A stretch of DNA of 58,192 nucleotides from Akkermansia sp. (GCA_030536145.1 JAUNQN010000012.1:1-58192), one strand, 5' to 3'; numbered from the stretch's first letter, positions 46,420 to 56,533 are shown. Program-made: numbers and translations. Notes: generated from the letters alone by a model not told the origin.

Positions 46420-49020
46420 ATGAGTGATTCAAGAATTCGTCCCGTGGACGTGGCAGAGGAGGTCTCCAGGAGTTTCCTGGACTACTCCATGTCCGTGATT
46501 ATCTCCCGCGCCCTGCCGGATGCGCGAGATGGCCTGAAACCCTCCCAGCGCCGCGTGCTGTATGCCATGCATGAGCTGGGCCTGGTGCCCAACAGGGGCA
46601 CGGTGAAGTGCGGCCGTATCGTGGGTGACACCATCGGTAAGTACCACCCGCACGGTGATGCCTCCGCCTACGGCACGCTGGTGAACATGGCCCAGCCCTG
46701 GTACATGCGTGATGTGCTGGTGACCGGCCAGGGCAACTTCGGTACGCCGGAAGGCGACCCGCCCGCCGCCTACCGATACACGGAGGCCAAGCTCTCCCCC
46801 ATGGGCATGGCGCTTATGGACGACCTGGACAAGGACACCGTGGATTTCCAGCCGAACTATGACGGCAACTTCACGGAGCCGGTGGTCTTCCCCTCCGCCT
46901 TCCCGAACCTGCTGGTGAACGGCGGCACGGGTATTGCCGTGGGCATGGCCACCAACATGGCCCCGCACAACCTGGGCGAGGTGGTGGACGGCATCTGCGC
47001 CTATATCGACAATCCCCATATCACCCCGGATGAGCTGCGCGCCTACATCAAGGGCCCGGATTTCCCCACCGGCGGCTTTATCCTGGGCAGCAAGGGCATC
47101 GATTCCTACTTCCGCACCGGGCGCGGCAGCGTGCTCATGCGCGGCAAGATGGAGGTGGTGACCAACGAGAACGGCCGCGAGTTCATCCATATCTCCGACA
47201 TGCCCTACGGCGTGAACCGCGCCACCGTGCAGGAGCGCATCGCGGAGCTGGTGCGAGACAAGGTCATCAACGACATTGCCGGCATGCGCGACCTGACGGA
47301 CTACGTGGAGGTGGAGCTCAAGCGCGATGCCCGCCCGCAGGTGGTCATCAACCAGCTCTACAAGCTCACCAGCCTGGAGACCAGCTTCTCCATCAACATG
47401 CTGGCCATCCATGAGAACCGCCCGAAGGTGCTCACCATGAAGGATGCCATCAACTTCTACGTGGAGCACCGCCGAGAGGTGGTGGTGCGCCGCACCAAGT
47501 TCCTGCTGGGCAAGGCAGAGGACCGCGCAGAGATTCTGGAGGCCTACCTCATCGCCCTCGCCAACCTGGACGAGTTCATCCGCATCATCCGTGATTCCCG
47601 CAACCGCGAGGAGGCCCGCCAGCGCCTGCAGGCATTCCGCTTCCCCGTGGACCTGGCCAAGGGCCTGGGCATCCTCATCCACAGCCAGCCCTCCGTGCAG
47701 GGGGAACATTACGTGTTCACAGAGCGCCAGGTGAACGCCATCCTGGACCTGCGCCTCTACCAGCTCACCGCCCTGGAAAGCGACAAAATATCCGACGAGT
47801 ACAAGGCCCTGCTGGAGCAGATAGAGGACTACCTGGACATCCTGGCCAACGAGTCCCGCGTGCTCGGCATCGTGAAGGACGAGCTGCGCGCCATCAAGGA
47901 GAAGCACGCCACCCCGCGCCTCACCAAGATTATCCCGTACGAGGGGGACCGCGCCATCGAGGACCTCATCCCGAACGACGCCATGATTGTCACCATCTCC
48001 CACAGCGGCTACATCAAGCGCACCCGTACGGACGAGTACCGCCTGCAGGGCCGCGGCGGCAAGGGCGTGAAGGCTGCCACCACCAAGAGCAAGAAGGACC
48101 GCGCAGACTTCATCGAGCACCTCTTCGCCGCCCAGAACCATGACTACATCATGTTCTTCACCAACACCGGCCGCGTGTACGTGGAGCGCGTGTACAACAT
48201 CGACGAAGGCTCCCGCAGCGCCCAGGGCCGCTCCATCAAGAACCTGCTGGAACTCCAGTCGGAGGAGCACATCGTCTCCACGCTCCGCCTGGAGCGCAAG
48301 GTGGACGACAAGGGCAACGACATCACCTTTGCCGAGGATTCCGGCAACGTGGTCTTCGCCACCAAGGACGGCACTGTCAAGAAGACCGCGCTGAACGACT
48401 TTGTGAACTACCGCAAGGCCGGCATCATCGCCATCAACCTGGAGGAGGGCAACACCCTGGTGAACGTGGTGCTCACCAGCGGTCAGGACGAGGTCGTCCT
48501 CGTCTCCCACAACGGCATGAGCGTCCGCTTCAAGGAGGATGACATGCGCACCCAGGGCCGCAATACCATCGGCGTGCGCGGCATGCGCCTGAGAGAGGGC
48601 GACTATGTGGTCTCCCTGGCCGTGGTGAACCCGGCGGCCCACCTCCTCGTTGTCTCTGAGAAGGGCCTCGGCAAGCGCACCGGCTTCGACGAGTACCGCC
48701 AGCAGTCCCGCGGCGGCATCGGTATCAAGACCATGAACTGCACGGACAAGACCGGCCTCGTGGTCTCCGCCACCTCCGTCACGGATGAGGACGAACTCAT
48801 GATTGTCACCTCCAGCGGCCAGTCTGTCCGCCTGAAGGTCAACACCATCCGTGAGACCGGCCGCGCCGCCCAGGGCGTCAAGCTCGTCACCCTGAACGAT
48901 GCCAAGGAATCCATCCAGGAAATCACCCTGGTCATCCCGGATGACGACGAAGACGAATCCGACGGCACCGATGACGCAGAAGTCACCGACACCCCCGCTG
49001 AGCCTGAAGGCGGGGAATAA
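46420..49020 (+). CDS. gyrA: DNA gyrase subunit A
   Basis: An 866-residue DNA-cleaving subunit. The catalytic Tyr120 lies in AAYRYTEAKLS, the GyrA box is QGRGGKG, and the beta-pinwheel repeats end in an acidic tail (about 835-866). In the quinolone-resistance region the sequence is HPHGDASAYGTL: Ala81 and Gly85 occupy the positions of E. coli Ser83 and Asp87. It probably relies on read-through from gyrB or a promoter inside the 140-bp repeat-containing gap. Confidence 0.97.
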   Translation: MSDSRIRPVDVAEEVSRSFLDYSMSVIISRALPDARDGLKPSQRRVLYAMHELGLVPNRGTVKCGRIVGDTIGKYHPHGDASAYGTLVNMAQPWYMRDVLVTGQGNFGTPEGDPPAAYRYTEAKLSPMGMALMDDLDKDTVDFQPNYDGNFTEPVVFPSAFPNLLVNGGTGIAVGMATNMAPHNLGEVVDGICAYIDNPHITPDELRAYIKGPDFPTGGFILGSKGIDSYFRTGRGSVLMRGKMEVVTNENGREFIHISDMPYGVNRATVQERIAELVRDKVINDIAGMRDLTDYVEVELKRDARPQVVINQLYKLTSLETSFSINMLAIHENRPKVLTMKDAINFYVEHRREVVVRRTKFLLGKAEDRAEILEAYLIALANLDEFIRIIRDSRNREEARQRLQAFRFPVDLAKGLGILIHSQPSVQGEHYVFTERQVNAILDLRLYQLTALESDKISDEYKALLEQIEDYLDILANESRVLGIVKDELRAIKEKHATPRLTKIIPYEGDRAIEDLIPNDAMIVTISHSGYIKRTRTDEYRLQGRGGKGVKAATTKSKKDRADFIEHLFAAQNHDYIMFFTNTGRVYVERVYNIDEGSRSAQGRSIKNLLELQSEEHIVSTLRLERKVDDKGNDITFAEDSGNVVFATKDGTVKKTALNDFVNYRKAGIIAINLEEGNTLVNVVLTSGQDEVVLVSHNGMSVRFKEDDMRTQGRNTIGVRGMRLREGDYVVSLAVVNPAAHLLVVSEKGLGKRTGFDEYRQQSRGGIGIKTMNCTDKTGLVVSATSVTDEDELMIVTSSGQSVRLKVNTIRETGRAAQGVKLVTLNDAKESIQEITLVIPDDDEDESDGTDDAEVTDTPAEPEGGE

Positions 49021-49051
49021 GACAACATAGTTGTTACATCATACAAAAAAG

Positions 49052-49084
49052 AGACGGCACCGCATACCGCGGTGCCGTCTTTTT
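49052..49084. terminator. Bidirectional terminator between gyrA and mcrC
   Basis: A perfect 12-bp stem AGACGGCACCGC with a five-base loop is flanked by A and T runs on either side, serving both convergent genes. Confidence 0.88.
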
Positions 49085-49088
49085 AGGC

Positions 49089-50138
49089 TTATGCAGTCGT
49101 GCGTGCCGCTGGGAAATAGCGGTAGATGATGGCATCCAGCTGGGCTTGAATGCGGGAAAAGTCTGCATCCAAATCCAGGATGCGGATGTCAATCCGCTTG
49201 CCGCAGGTAACAAACTCTTTCTCCACGCATTGGCTCTCGTCCGTTCCGGCGTACAGGAGCATGCCGGTTACTTGCTCTCCCGGCGCGGCGTGGGATTCCT
49301 GGTCCACGTAGTTGAGGATTTGCGTGAGATTGGCGCGGTCATGCCTGGCTGCCCCGTAGTATTCTTTCAGGATATGCGTGTAATACTTGGCATCGATAAT
49401 GAGAGTTTTCTCCCTGGGCTTGCTGCGTATGGTAATATCAGTCCTGAGTGTGGGCAGAAGTGAGCTGTCCCCCTCCTCGATATGCCAGTCTATGTGGGCG
49501 GCGGACACTTCCAGGGCAGGGTAGGTGGTCCTGTAGTATTCCAGGATGAACCTTTCATAGAGCCGGCTCATCTGCTGCTCATCCTCAAAGGCCATCAGGG
49601 TGTTGTCTCCCTCTTGCTCACCCTGCAGGAGCCCATGGACAACAAGTTTGCAGATGCCTATGAGCATCTGGTACGTTTTGTTCTGCCTGTTGAACCGGAG
49701 CTTCCAGTTGATCCGCTGCAGCGGAATGCGGGTAACGTGGGGAAAATGCTGCAGGAGCCCGTGGAGCTGTTTCTTGCGCCCGTCGGCAATGCCGGTTCGT
49801 GCCAGGTGTTCCGCCGTGGAGCACAGGATGCGGTTCATCTCGTTGTCCTCGGTGAATTCGCTATGTCGGCATACCGCCCGCCCGCGGCGCAGGGATTGGT
49901 TGCGCAATGTCTCACCGATGAGGAGCTTGCCGCGCAGGCAGGACATCTCCTCCTCCTGGTCCGTGTAGCAGCGGACCACGCCACGCTTGAGCTGGTCTTG
50001 CATGCCTTTGATGAGGATGGCGGCATACAGGTCCCCCACATGCTCGAACTCCTCGGTACACACTTTCCTGTACCCGGCCGGCCGCAGTGCCGTGTAGGCA
50101 TAGGCCAGCATGTGGTATATGTTGCGGACGTTTATCAC
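49089..50138 (-). CDS. mcrC: McrC-like restriction nuclease subunit
   Basis: A 349-residue nuclease partner of McrB. The N-terminus INVRNIYHMLAYAY is typical of McrC. The PD-(D/E)xK core is TDITI...LIIDAKYY (about residues 240-265). The GTG at 50138 overlaps the mcrB stop as GTGA and gives the family start; an ATG 30 bases upstream lies inside mcrB and adds ten unlike residues. Composition is less GC-rich than gyrA, which suggests acquisition. Confidence 0.85.
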   Translation of the reverse strand: MINVRNIYHMLAYAYTALRPAGYRKVCTEEFEHVGDLYAAILIKGMQDQLKRGVVRCYTDQEEEMSCLRGKLLIGETLRNQSLRRGRAVCRHSEFTEDNEMNRILCSTAEHLARTGIADGRKKQLHGLLQHFPHVTRIPLQRINWKLRFNRQNKTYQMLIGICKLVVHGLLQGEQEGDNTLMAFEDEQQMSRLYERFILEYYRTTYPALEVSAAHIDWHIEEGDSSLLPTLRTDITIRSKPREKTLIIDAKYYTHILKEYYGAARHDRANLTQILNYVDQESHAAPGEQVTGMLLYAGTDESQCVEKEFVTCGKRIDIRILDLDADFSRIQAQLDAIIYRYFPAARTTA

Positions 50139-51793
50139 GACAATGCGGCATGTAGCTTGGAGGTCCACTCGCCCACCCTGTCAGGCTCGTCGAACCAGTA
50201 TTCTTCCAGTAGGGGAACAATCTCAAAATCCACAATGGCACGCAGGCGTTCATCCGTGAGTTCTGCCATATCCGCCGGGCAGAAATAGCTGTGGCCTATG
50301 CGGTAGCCCTTGCCCAGGCTGCAGTCATCACCGATGGCCAGGTTCAGTGCCGACATGACGCTGCACAGCGCTTTTAGTCTGGGGGAAGGCGCATCAGCTA
50401 CGGCGGCTTTGAATGCCTCCGTGTCGAATGCCGGTTCCATCTCAATGGAAGCAAAGCGGCGGCGCAGGGCGTGGTCTATCAGAGCGATGCTCCTGTCTGC
50501 CGTGTTCATCATGCCGATAATCCGGACATTGGAGGGTATGGTGAATTTCTGCTGGCTGTACAGCAGCTGCACTTCCGTACCCCGCTTGTCCTTTTCCAGA
50601 AGCAGGAACGCCTCGCCGAATATCTTGTTCAAATCGCCGCGGTTGATTTCATCGATGATGCAGTAGTACGTCAGTTCTCCGTGCTTTGCTGCTTCATGAC
50701 AGAAGTTGAGGAAGATTCCGTCCTGCAGGGTGAATTGCCCGTTGCCGGTGGGCTTGTATCCCTGCATGAAATCCTCGTATGCATAGCTGTGGTGGAACTG
50801 TATCATGCAGATGCGGCTGTCATCCCGCACCCCCATCAAGGAATATGCCAGCCTTTTGGCCGCAAAGCTCTTGCCCACGCCGGGCGCTCCGCGCAGGATA
50901 ATGTTGTACTTGTAATCCAGTGCAGCCGCCATTTGGTCGTATCGGGCTTCGGTGATGAACACCTCCCGCAGGAAATCCGCCTTGGTGTAGGTGGTATCAT
51001 TCCCGTCTGTATCGTCAGCCTCTTCTTCTTGGAGGACTTGCTCAAGTTCCTCATCTGGTTCCGCGTGGAAATCAATCCAGGCTGCAGATGAGATTTCAGG
51101 TATGGATTTGTAGGGAAAAGCCTCTTGGCCAGCCAGCTCCCGGCAAGTCTTGCAGATACCAAGGTATTCCCTGCCGTCGGGCAGCTTTTTTATCTCAGGG
51201 AGTTTCCCTTGGAAGAAGCCGTTCTCCTTGAGGAATTTGCGGCAGACTTGATCCAGGTTGATGAATGAACGCGGACGAATCCAGAACAGACCCATCGTGA
51301 TGTTCCACTTAATGGCATATTGAGTGGTGACAGTATCGTATATGCGGATAAAATCCTCCTCGCTCCCGGGTGTCCCGGTGTCCGCGTAGCGGATGGCTGC
51401 CTCAAACAGGCTCCATAGGTTGTCGATGTCCTTGTTCCCATTCTGCAGCGCCTCCCATCCGTAGAATGCCGCTCTCATGGGGTTCATGAGGGATATGCCG
51501 TCAAACCCTGTCGGAAGCTCTGTCGAGACGCCAAGCACATCTGCAACGGCCCGTGTATATTGCATCCGGTTGGCGGGTGTCATCATTTTGCAGAAGGAGC
51601 AAAATATGGTGAACGGATCCACATCCGTGGGGACCGTGCCGGCAGGTGCCCATGTGGGCAGCTTGAGTCCGTGCCTCTCGTATGAATCTCTAAGTTGTTT
51701 GACAAGCTCCTGCCTCTTGTTGGCAAATGGCAGGAGTTCAGTCGCCAGCGTTTCGTGAAACTTCACCCAGGAGTAGTTGGTTTTGGTATCCAT
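50135..51793 (-). CDS. mcrB: McrB-like AAA+ GTPase restriction subunit
   Basis: A 552-residue protein that recognises modified DNA and drives translocation with GTP. The N-terminal 280 residues are a target-recognition region of unrecognised type, containing CKTC and a second cysteine pair (CSFC). The motor has GAPGVGKS (near residue 300), IIDEINRGDLNKIFGEA and the MNTADRSIALIDHALRRRF signature of McrB. The start MDTKTNYSW is chosen because the ATG four codons upstream overlaps the predicted -10 box. Target modification cannot be predicted. Confidence 0.87.
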   Translation of the reverse strand: MDTKTNYSWVKFHETLATELLPFANKRQELVKQLRDSYERHGLKLPTWAPAGTVPTDVDPFTIFCSFCKMMTPANRMQYTRAVADVLGVSTELPTGFDGISLMNPMRAAFYGWEALQNGNKDIDNLWSLFEAAIRYADTGTPGSEEDFIRIYDTVTTQYAIKWNITMGLFWIRPRSFINLDQVCRKFLKENGFFQGKLPEIKKLPDGREYLGICKTCRELAGQEAFPYKSIPEISSAAWIDFHAEPDEELEQVLQEEEADDTDGNDTTYTKADFLREVFITEARYDQMAAALDYKYNIILRGAPGVGKSFAAKRLAYSLMGVRDDSRICMIQFHHSYAYEDFMQGYKPTGNGQFTLQDGIFLNFCHEAAKHGELTYYCIIDEINRGDLNKIFGEAFLLLEKDKRGTEVQLLYSQQKFTIPSNVRIIGMMNTADRSIALIDHALRRRFASIEMEPAFDTEAFKAAVADAPSPRLKALCSVMSALNLAIGDDCSLGKGYRIGHSYFCPADMAELTDERLRAIVDFEIVPLLEEYWFDEPDRVGEWTSKLHAALS

Positions 51794-51803
51794 AACGGGT
51801 GCC

Positions 51804-51833
51804 ATCCTACCAGTTTCTCACCCGTGATGTCAA
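51804..51833 (-). promoter_or_regulatory. mcrBC promoter
   Basis: Minus strand: TTGACA, 18-bp spacer, TAGGAT with upstream TG; 10 nt to the ATG at 51793. Confidence 0.6.
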
Positions 51834-51883
51834 GAATTATCCCGTTTGTTCGGTATTTGTTTGGTGTGCCTTTTGAGGTGGGT

Positions 51884-52552
51884 TTACCTGCGGTGGCGGC
51901 AGTGGTGGTGGCAATCTTCATCGTCATCATCAAAGTCGTCGTCGTCGTCGTCCTCGGCGTCCAGGCGCAGTATCAGGTAGATGGCACCCAGGATGGAGGC
52001 GTTTTCCACGCAGGTCACGGGTACATCCACCAGCAGCCAGTCGAAGACGGCGGCGGTGTAGAGCCAGTGGCTGTTCGGGCTGCGGTAGTCGAACGCATGC
52101 TCCTGCTGGTCGCCCGCCCGCACGATGGGCAGCGGGGTGCCCTTTGCCTTGATTTCTGCGCTGTTCTCCACCGGCAGCAGGTAGCCGGAGCGGCGCGTGC
52201 CTTTCTGCCCCGTGAGATAGAGGGCGTAGTCCTGGGGAATCTCGCACATCTGCCGCCCCTTGTATACGGGTCCTTGGGGCTCGTCTTTGTCCTGGTCGTT
52301 GAAAGCGGTGAGCTGCAGGCGGCTTTCCGGCTGTGTGCGGAAGCGCTCCAGCTCCACGTAATACCGCCCCCCGTACTGGTATACCGCTTCTCCCGGCTTG
52401 GCACATTGCGTGGTCACCTTTGCCTGGTACGCTGCGGAATTCACAATCCGTCCCGCAGAGTTGAAGTAGCAGCTGCCCAGCATGGAGCAGCATACCGCTG
52501 CCAGCATACCGTGCCGCAAGATGCGCCAGCCCACTGTGCCCATTGTGTTCAT
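51884..52552 (-). CDS. Lipoprotein with Asp-rich and His-rich C-terminal tail
   Basis: A 222-residue exported protein; the lipobox MLGS-C puts the lipidated cysteine at residue 28. The body is beta-rich with no recognised family. The last 25 residues contain a run of aspartates broken by one Phe and then CHHHC and RHRR, which looks like a metal-binding tail. A consensus promoter (TTGACA-17-TATATT) lies about 50 bp upstream. The next genes on the same strand are a redoxin and the suf operon, but with a terminator in between. An in-frame ATG three codons later is possible. Confidence 0.7.
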   Translation of the reverse strand: MNTMGTVGWRILRHGMLAAVCCSMLGSCYFNSAGRIVNSAAYQAKVTTQCAKPGEAVYQYGGRYYVELERFRTQPESRLQLTAFNDQDKDEPQGPVYKGRQMCEIPQDYALYLTGQKGTRRSGYLLPVENSAEIKAKGTPLPIVRAGDQQEHAFDYRSPNSHWLYTAAVFDWLLVDVPVTCVENASILGAIYLILRLDAEDDDDDDFDDDDEDCHHHCRHRR

Positions 52553-52600
52553 GTGAATATCAGTATTCGGACAACCCCGCCCCCAATGGGGTGAGTTCAT

Positions 52601-52629
52601 AATATATGGAAAATACCCCTGAGTGTCAA
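52601..52629 (-). promoter_or_regulatory. Promoter of the Asp/His-tailed lipoprotein gene
   Basis: Minus strand: TTGACA, 17-bp spacer, TATATT; leader about 40 nt. Confidence 0.75.
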
Positions 52630-52660
52630 GCCGGTATACCGCCCTGAGGTCATAAACAGG

Positions 52661-52687
52661 GCGCAGGCCCCTGCCGGGAACCTGCGC
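52661..52687 (-). terminator. Weak terminator after the redoxin gene
   Basis: Stem GCGCAGG/CCTGCGC around a 13-nt GC-rich loop, 24 bp after the redoxin stop; the U tract is short. Confidence 0.45.
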
Positions 52688-52710
52688 TTGGGAAAATGGC
52701 GGCGGGGGTG

Positions 52711-53259
52711 TTATTTCTTGCCCTTCTTCTTGTCCAGGTCCGGCACGTACTTCTGCCAGTCTGCAATGAACTTGGCGACGTCCTGTCCGTTGGCCTGGCC
52801 GAGCTTCTTGCCGTTGGGGTCCAGGGCTACCACGAAGGGGAGGGTCTGGGCTCCGGAGTAGGGGAAGTCGATGCCGGAGATGTCCTCCGGGGCAACGACG
52901 GGGAAATGCATCTTGGCCTTGCGTGCCCACTTTGCGGCGGCCTTGGAGTCCACGTCGATGTTGAGCATCACAATCTCCGCGGCCTTGGCCTTCTGCATCT
53001 GCTTGTGGGTGGCCACGATGGCGGGGGCCTCTGCCACGCAGATGCCGCAGGTGCTGCGGGATTTGTAGATGAAATAGACCTGGGCCTTGGTGTTCAGCTT
53101 TGCGTTGTTCACAAAGGTCTTGTCTTTCAGTGAGGCGGGGACGGAGGGCAGGGATTCCGCCTCGGTGGTCTCTGTCTTGGTGTCGTCCGCGTAGGCGGAG
53201 CCGGTGGTCATCCCGCCCAGCAGGGTGAGGGCGAGGAACATGCCAAACATGGTTTTCAT
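52711..53259 (-). CDS. Secreted thioredoxin-like protein
   Basis: A 182-residue exported protein. Signal peptide 1-24 (ending SAYA), an acidic linker, then a thioredoxin-like domain with the active-site pair CGIC at residues 71-74 and the cis-proline segment TLPFVVALDPNGKK. The tail is lysine-rich. The location next to sufD (28 bp after its stop, same strand) suggests it is the last gene of the fur-suf operon, possibly supplying reducing power in the periplasm. Confidence 0.75.
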   Translation of the reverse strand: MKTMFGMFLALTLLGGMTTGSAYADDTKTETTEAESLPSVPASLKDKTFVNNAKLNTKAQVYFIYKSRSTCGICVAEAPAIVATHKQMQKAKAAEIVMLNIDVDSKAAAKWARKAKMHFPVVAPEDISGIDFPYSGAQTLPFVVALDPNGKKLGQANGQDVAKFIADWQKYVPDLDKKKGKK

Positions 53260-53287
53260 GGTTGTATGCGGTTGATTGGAAAGGTGT

Positions 53288-54376
53288 TCAGTCTTGCTCC
53301 GCCGGGGAGAATCGTGAGGTGACATCCCCCAGGAAGCCCTCTGCCACCAGCAGCTGGGCGGTGTGGCGGGGGATGCCGCGGGAGAGCAGGTAGAAGAGCT
53401 GCTCCTCATCCATGGGGGCGCTGGCACTGCCGTGGGAGCAGCGCACGTGGTCCGCCAGGATTTCCAGCCCGGGCAGGGAGTGGATGGTGGCATCCTCCGA
53501 GAGCATCATGTTGCGGTTGCTCTGGTAGGCATCCGTATCATGCGCGCCGGGGGACACGTAGATGTTTCCGGCGAATACGGCGGTGGCCTTGTCATCCACC
53601 ACGTTCTTGTAGAGCAGGTTGCTGGTGGAGCCGCCGCTGGTGTGGCGCTGGCGGGTGTGCTGGTCCAGCACCTGGGCGGCACCCAGGCGGTTGGCGGAGT
53701 AGAGCTGCACATCCGTGCCCTTGGCGCCCATGATTTCCGCCACGGTCTCCTCACGCGCCCAGGCGTGGTTGGAGTGGGTGGTCAGGTGGCGCACGGCGGC
53801 ACCGTCTGCGGTGATGTTGGTGATGTTCATGGCGCGGGAGGCGCCGCTGCCTTCCTCATGCAGCTCCACGGAGAGCTCCGCGCCCTCTGCGGCCATGATG
53901 GTGCGGGTGCAGAGGATGGCGGCCTTCTCCCCGCGGCAGATGTGGCGTTCTATGATGCGGGCCTTTGCCCCCGCCACGGCCACTATCTGCGTGGTGGGCA
54001 GGAAGGTGCCCTCCGTCTCGTAGGTGATGGTGATGGGCTCCTTGTAGCTGCGCTCCAGGAAAAGCACCACGCCCTTGCCGAAGTGCGCCAGCTGCAGGGC
54101 AAGGAACTTGTCTGAGCCGATGCTCTGCATGAGCTTCACGCTGTCGCGGGCGTCGTCGTCCGGCTCGCACAGGGCATCGTCCGCTCCCTCCACGGTCACG
54201 GTCCCGGCGTTGTCTGCGGATTCCGCCAGCTCCGCCATGGCGGCGGCGTGCTTGTGGGGGCGGCCGAAGCGCCAGTCCTCGCACAGGCGGTCCGGCAGGG
54301 TGGCGGTGGCCAGCCTGTGTTCCGCCTCCGCCTGCTCCAGGGCAAGCCTGATGTCGTTGTTTTCCGGGAAATCCAT
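53288..54376 (-). CDS. sufD: Fe-S assembly protein SufD
   Basis: A 362-residue scaffold partner of SufB in the SufBC2D complex. The core beta-helix is seen from about residue 110. RCSHGSASAPMDEEQLFYLL (split at the C-terminus) contains the conserved histidine of the SufBD interface and the MDEEQLFYL helix. The start MDFPENND lies 16 bp after sufB; the longer frame overlaps sufB. Confidence 0.93.
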   Translation of the reverse strand: MDFPENNDIRLALEQAEAEHRLATATLPDRLCEDWRFGRPHKHAAAMAELAESADNAGTVTVEGADDALCEPDDDARDSVKLMQSIGSDKFLALQLAHFGKGVVLFLERSYKEPITITYETEGTFLPTTQIVAVAGAKARIIERHICRGEKAAILCTRTIMAAEGAELSVELHEEGSGASRAMNITNITADGAAVRHLTTHSNHAWAREETVAEIMGAKGTDVQLYSANRLGAAQVLDQHTRQRHTSGGSTSNLLYKNVVDDKATAVFAGNIYVSPGAHDTDAYQSNRNMMLSEDATIHSLPGLEILADHVRCSHGSASAPMDEEQLFYLLSRGIPRHTAQLLVAEGFLGDVTSRFSPAEQD

Positions 54377-54392
54377 GGTGGGGCAGGGGGGG

Positions 54393-55793
54393 TTAGCCGA
54401 TTGAGTCCTCCATTTCCAGGTCAATGAGCCTGCGGAGCTCCACGGAGTATTCCATGGGGAACTCGTTGACGAGGTCGTTGATAAAGCCGTTCACGGCCAG
54501 GCTCATGGCCTGGGCGCGGGTAAGGCCGCGCTGCTGCATGTAGAAGAGCATCTCCTCATCCACCTGGGATACGGAGGCCTCATGCTGCACGGCGCAGGAG
54601 TTGCCGTTCACGGTGATGGCGGGGTAGGTGTCGGTGCGGCTCTCGGCGCTGATGAGCAGGGCATCGCACTCCGTGTTGTTGCGGCAGCCTTTCATGCCTT
54701 TCAGCACGTTCACCTCACCGCGGTAGCTGGCGCGCCCCTTGCCGATGGAGATGGACTTGGCCACGATGTTGGAGGTGGTCTCCGGGGCGGCGTGAATCAT
54801 GCGCGCGCCGGTGTCCTGGTCCTGGCCGTCGTGCGCCAGGGAGATGCTTACCACCTCACCGCGGGCGCGGCGGCCCTGCAGCACCACGGCGGGGTATTTC
54901 ATGGTGAGCTTGGAGCCCAGGTTGCAGTCTATCCAGCGGATTTCCGCATCCTCCATGGCCAGGCCGCGCTGAATCACCAGGTTGTACACGTTGGTGGCCC
55001 AGTTCTGCACGGTCACGTACTGGATTTTTGCCCCCTTGAGCGCCACCAGCTCCACCACGCCGGAATGCAGGGTGGCGCTGTCGAACTTGGGGGCGGTGCA
55101 GCCCTCCATGTACATGAGCTCCGCGCCCTCGTCCGCTATGATGAGGGTGCGCTCAAACTGGCCCATGCTCTCCGAGTTGATGCGGAAGTACGCTTGCAGC
55201 GGCTGCTTGAGCTTCACGCCCTTGGGCACGTAGATGAAGGAGCCGCCGGAGAATGCCGCGTGGTTCAGGGCGGAGAACTTGTTGTCTCCCACCGGGATAA
55301 CCTTGCCGAACCAGGGGCGGAACACGTCCTCATGCTCCTTCAGGCCCTCCGTGGAGTTCACAAAGATGACCCCCTGCTTGGAGAGCTCCTCGCGCATGTT
55401 GTTGTACGCGGTCTCGGAATCGTACTGGGCATCCACGCCGGCCAGGAACGCGCGCTCCTGCTCCGGCACGCCCAGGCGCTCGAAGGTGCGCTTCACGTCG
55501 TCCGGCACGTCGTCCCAGCTCTTGCGGGGCGGCACGCCGTGGGAAAGGTAGTAGCGTATCTGGTCGAAATCCACGTCGCGTATGCCCTCCGGCGCCCAGT
55601 GGTAGGGCATGGGCAGCTCGTGGAACTTCTTGAGCGCGTCCTTGCGGAACCGGCGCAGCCAGTCCGGCTCGCCCTTGGCATCGCATATGTAGTCGATGGT
55701 GGCCTCCGTGAGACCATACCCGGCATCATACTTGTGGTTCTCCGGGAAAGAGAACTCACCGCGCGTATCCGGCTGGAAGGGGAGGTCTGCCAT
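54393..55793 (-). CDS. sufB: Fe-S assembly scaffold SufB
   Basis: A 466-residue scaffold on which the nascent [Fe-S] cluster is built. [20 protein letters not shown], the [16 protein letters not shown] segment with the conserved cysteine, and [16 protein letters not shown] are diagnostic. Length is typical. Its ATG shares one base with the sufC stop (TGATG). Confidence 0.97.
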   Translation of the reverse strand: MADLPFQPDTRGEFSFPENHKYDAGYGLTEATIDYICDAKGEPDWLRRFRKDALKKFHELPMPYHWAPEGIRDVDFDQIRYYLSHGVPPRKSWDDVPDDVKRTFERLGVPEQERAFLAGVDAQYDSETAYNNMREELSKQGVIFVNSTEGLKEHEDVFRPWFGKVIPVGDNKFSALNHAAFSGGSFIYVPKGVKLKQPLQAYFRINSESMGQFERTLIIADEGAELMYMEGCTAPKFDSATLHSGVVELVALKGAKIQYVTVQNWATNVYNLVIQRGLAMEDAEIRWIDCNLGSKLTMKYPAVVLQGRRARGEVVSISLAHDGQDQDTGARMIHAAPETTSNIVAKSISIGKGRASYRGEVNVLKGMKGCRNNTECDALLISAESRTDTYPAITVNGNSCAVQHEASVSQVDEEMLFYMQQRGLTRAQAMSLAVNGFINDLVNEFPMEYSVELRRLIDLEMEDSIG

Positions 55794-56533
55794 CAGTCCT
55801 TCAGGAAGTCGAATCCCTTTTCCTCAATGTGGTCCACCAGCTCAAAGCCGGCCGTGCGGACAATGCGGCCCTGGTAGAGCACATGCACCACATCCGGCCG
55901 TATGTAGTCCAGCAGGCGCTTGTAGTGCGTGATCACCATAAAACTGCGGAACGGCGCGCGCATGGCGTTCACGCCCTCGGATACAATGCGCAGCGCATCC
56001 ACGTCCAGCCCGCTGTCCGTCTCGTCCAGGATAGCGTAGCTGGGCTCCAGCATCAGCATCTGCAGGATATCGTTGCGCTTCTTCTCACCGCCGGAGAACC
56101 CCTCGTTCACGGCACGGGCGGTGAACTTGGTATCCATGCCCAGCTGCTTCATCTTGGCGCGCAGCGTCTTGTAGAAAGCCACGGCATCCACCGTCTCCCC
56201 CTCCGGCATGCGCGCCTGCAGCGCCGCACGCAGGAAATTGGCGTTCGTCACCCCCGGTACCTCCACCGGGTGCTGGAACGCCAGGAACAGGCCCGCGCGG
56301 CTGCGCTCATCCACGCTCATGGAGAGCAGGTCCTGGCCGTCCAGCTCCGCGCTGCCGCCCGTCACCTCGTAGTCCGGGTGGCCGCACAGCACCTTGGAGA
56401 GCGTGGACTTGCCGGAGCCGTTCGGCCCCATGATGGCATGCACCTCCCCCTTGGGGATTTCCAGGTTGATTCCCTTCAGTATATCCGCGCCATCCTTTAC
56501 GCGCGCGCACAGGTCCTTGATGATGAGACTCAT
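55793..56533 (-). CDS. sufC: Fe-S assembly ATPase SufC
   Basis: A 246-residue ABC ATPase that drives the SufBD scaffold. Walker A is GPNGSGKST (36-44), the signature [13 protein letters not shown], and Walker [16 protein letters not shown]. Its ATG overlaps the stop of the Fur-like gene (ATGA). sufS, sufE and sufU are not in the window. Confidence 0.97.
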   Translation of the reverse strand: MSLIIKDLCARVKDGADILKGINLEIPKGEVHAIMGPNGSGKSTLSKVLCGHPDYEVTGGSAELDGQDLLSMSVDERSRAGLFLAFQHPVEVPGVTNANFLRAALQARMPEGETVDAVAFYKTLRAKMKQLGMDTKFTARAVNEGFSGGEKKRNDILQMLMLEPSYAILDETDSGLDVDALRIVSEGVNAMRAPFRSFMVITHYKRLLDYIRPDVVHVLYQGRIVRTAGFELVDHIEEKGFDFLKD

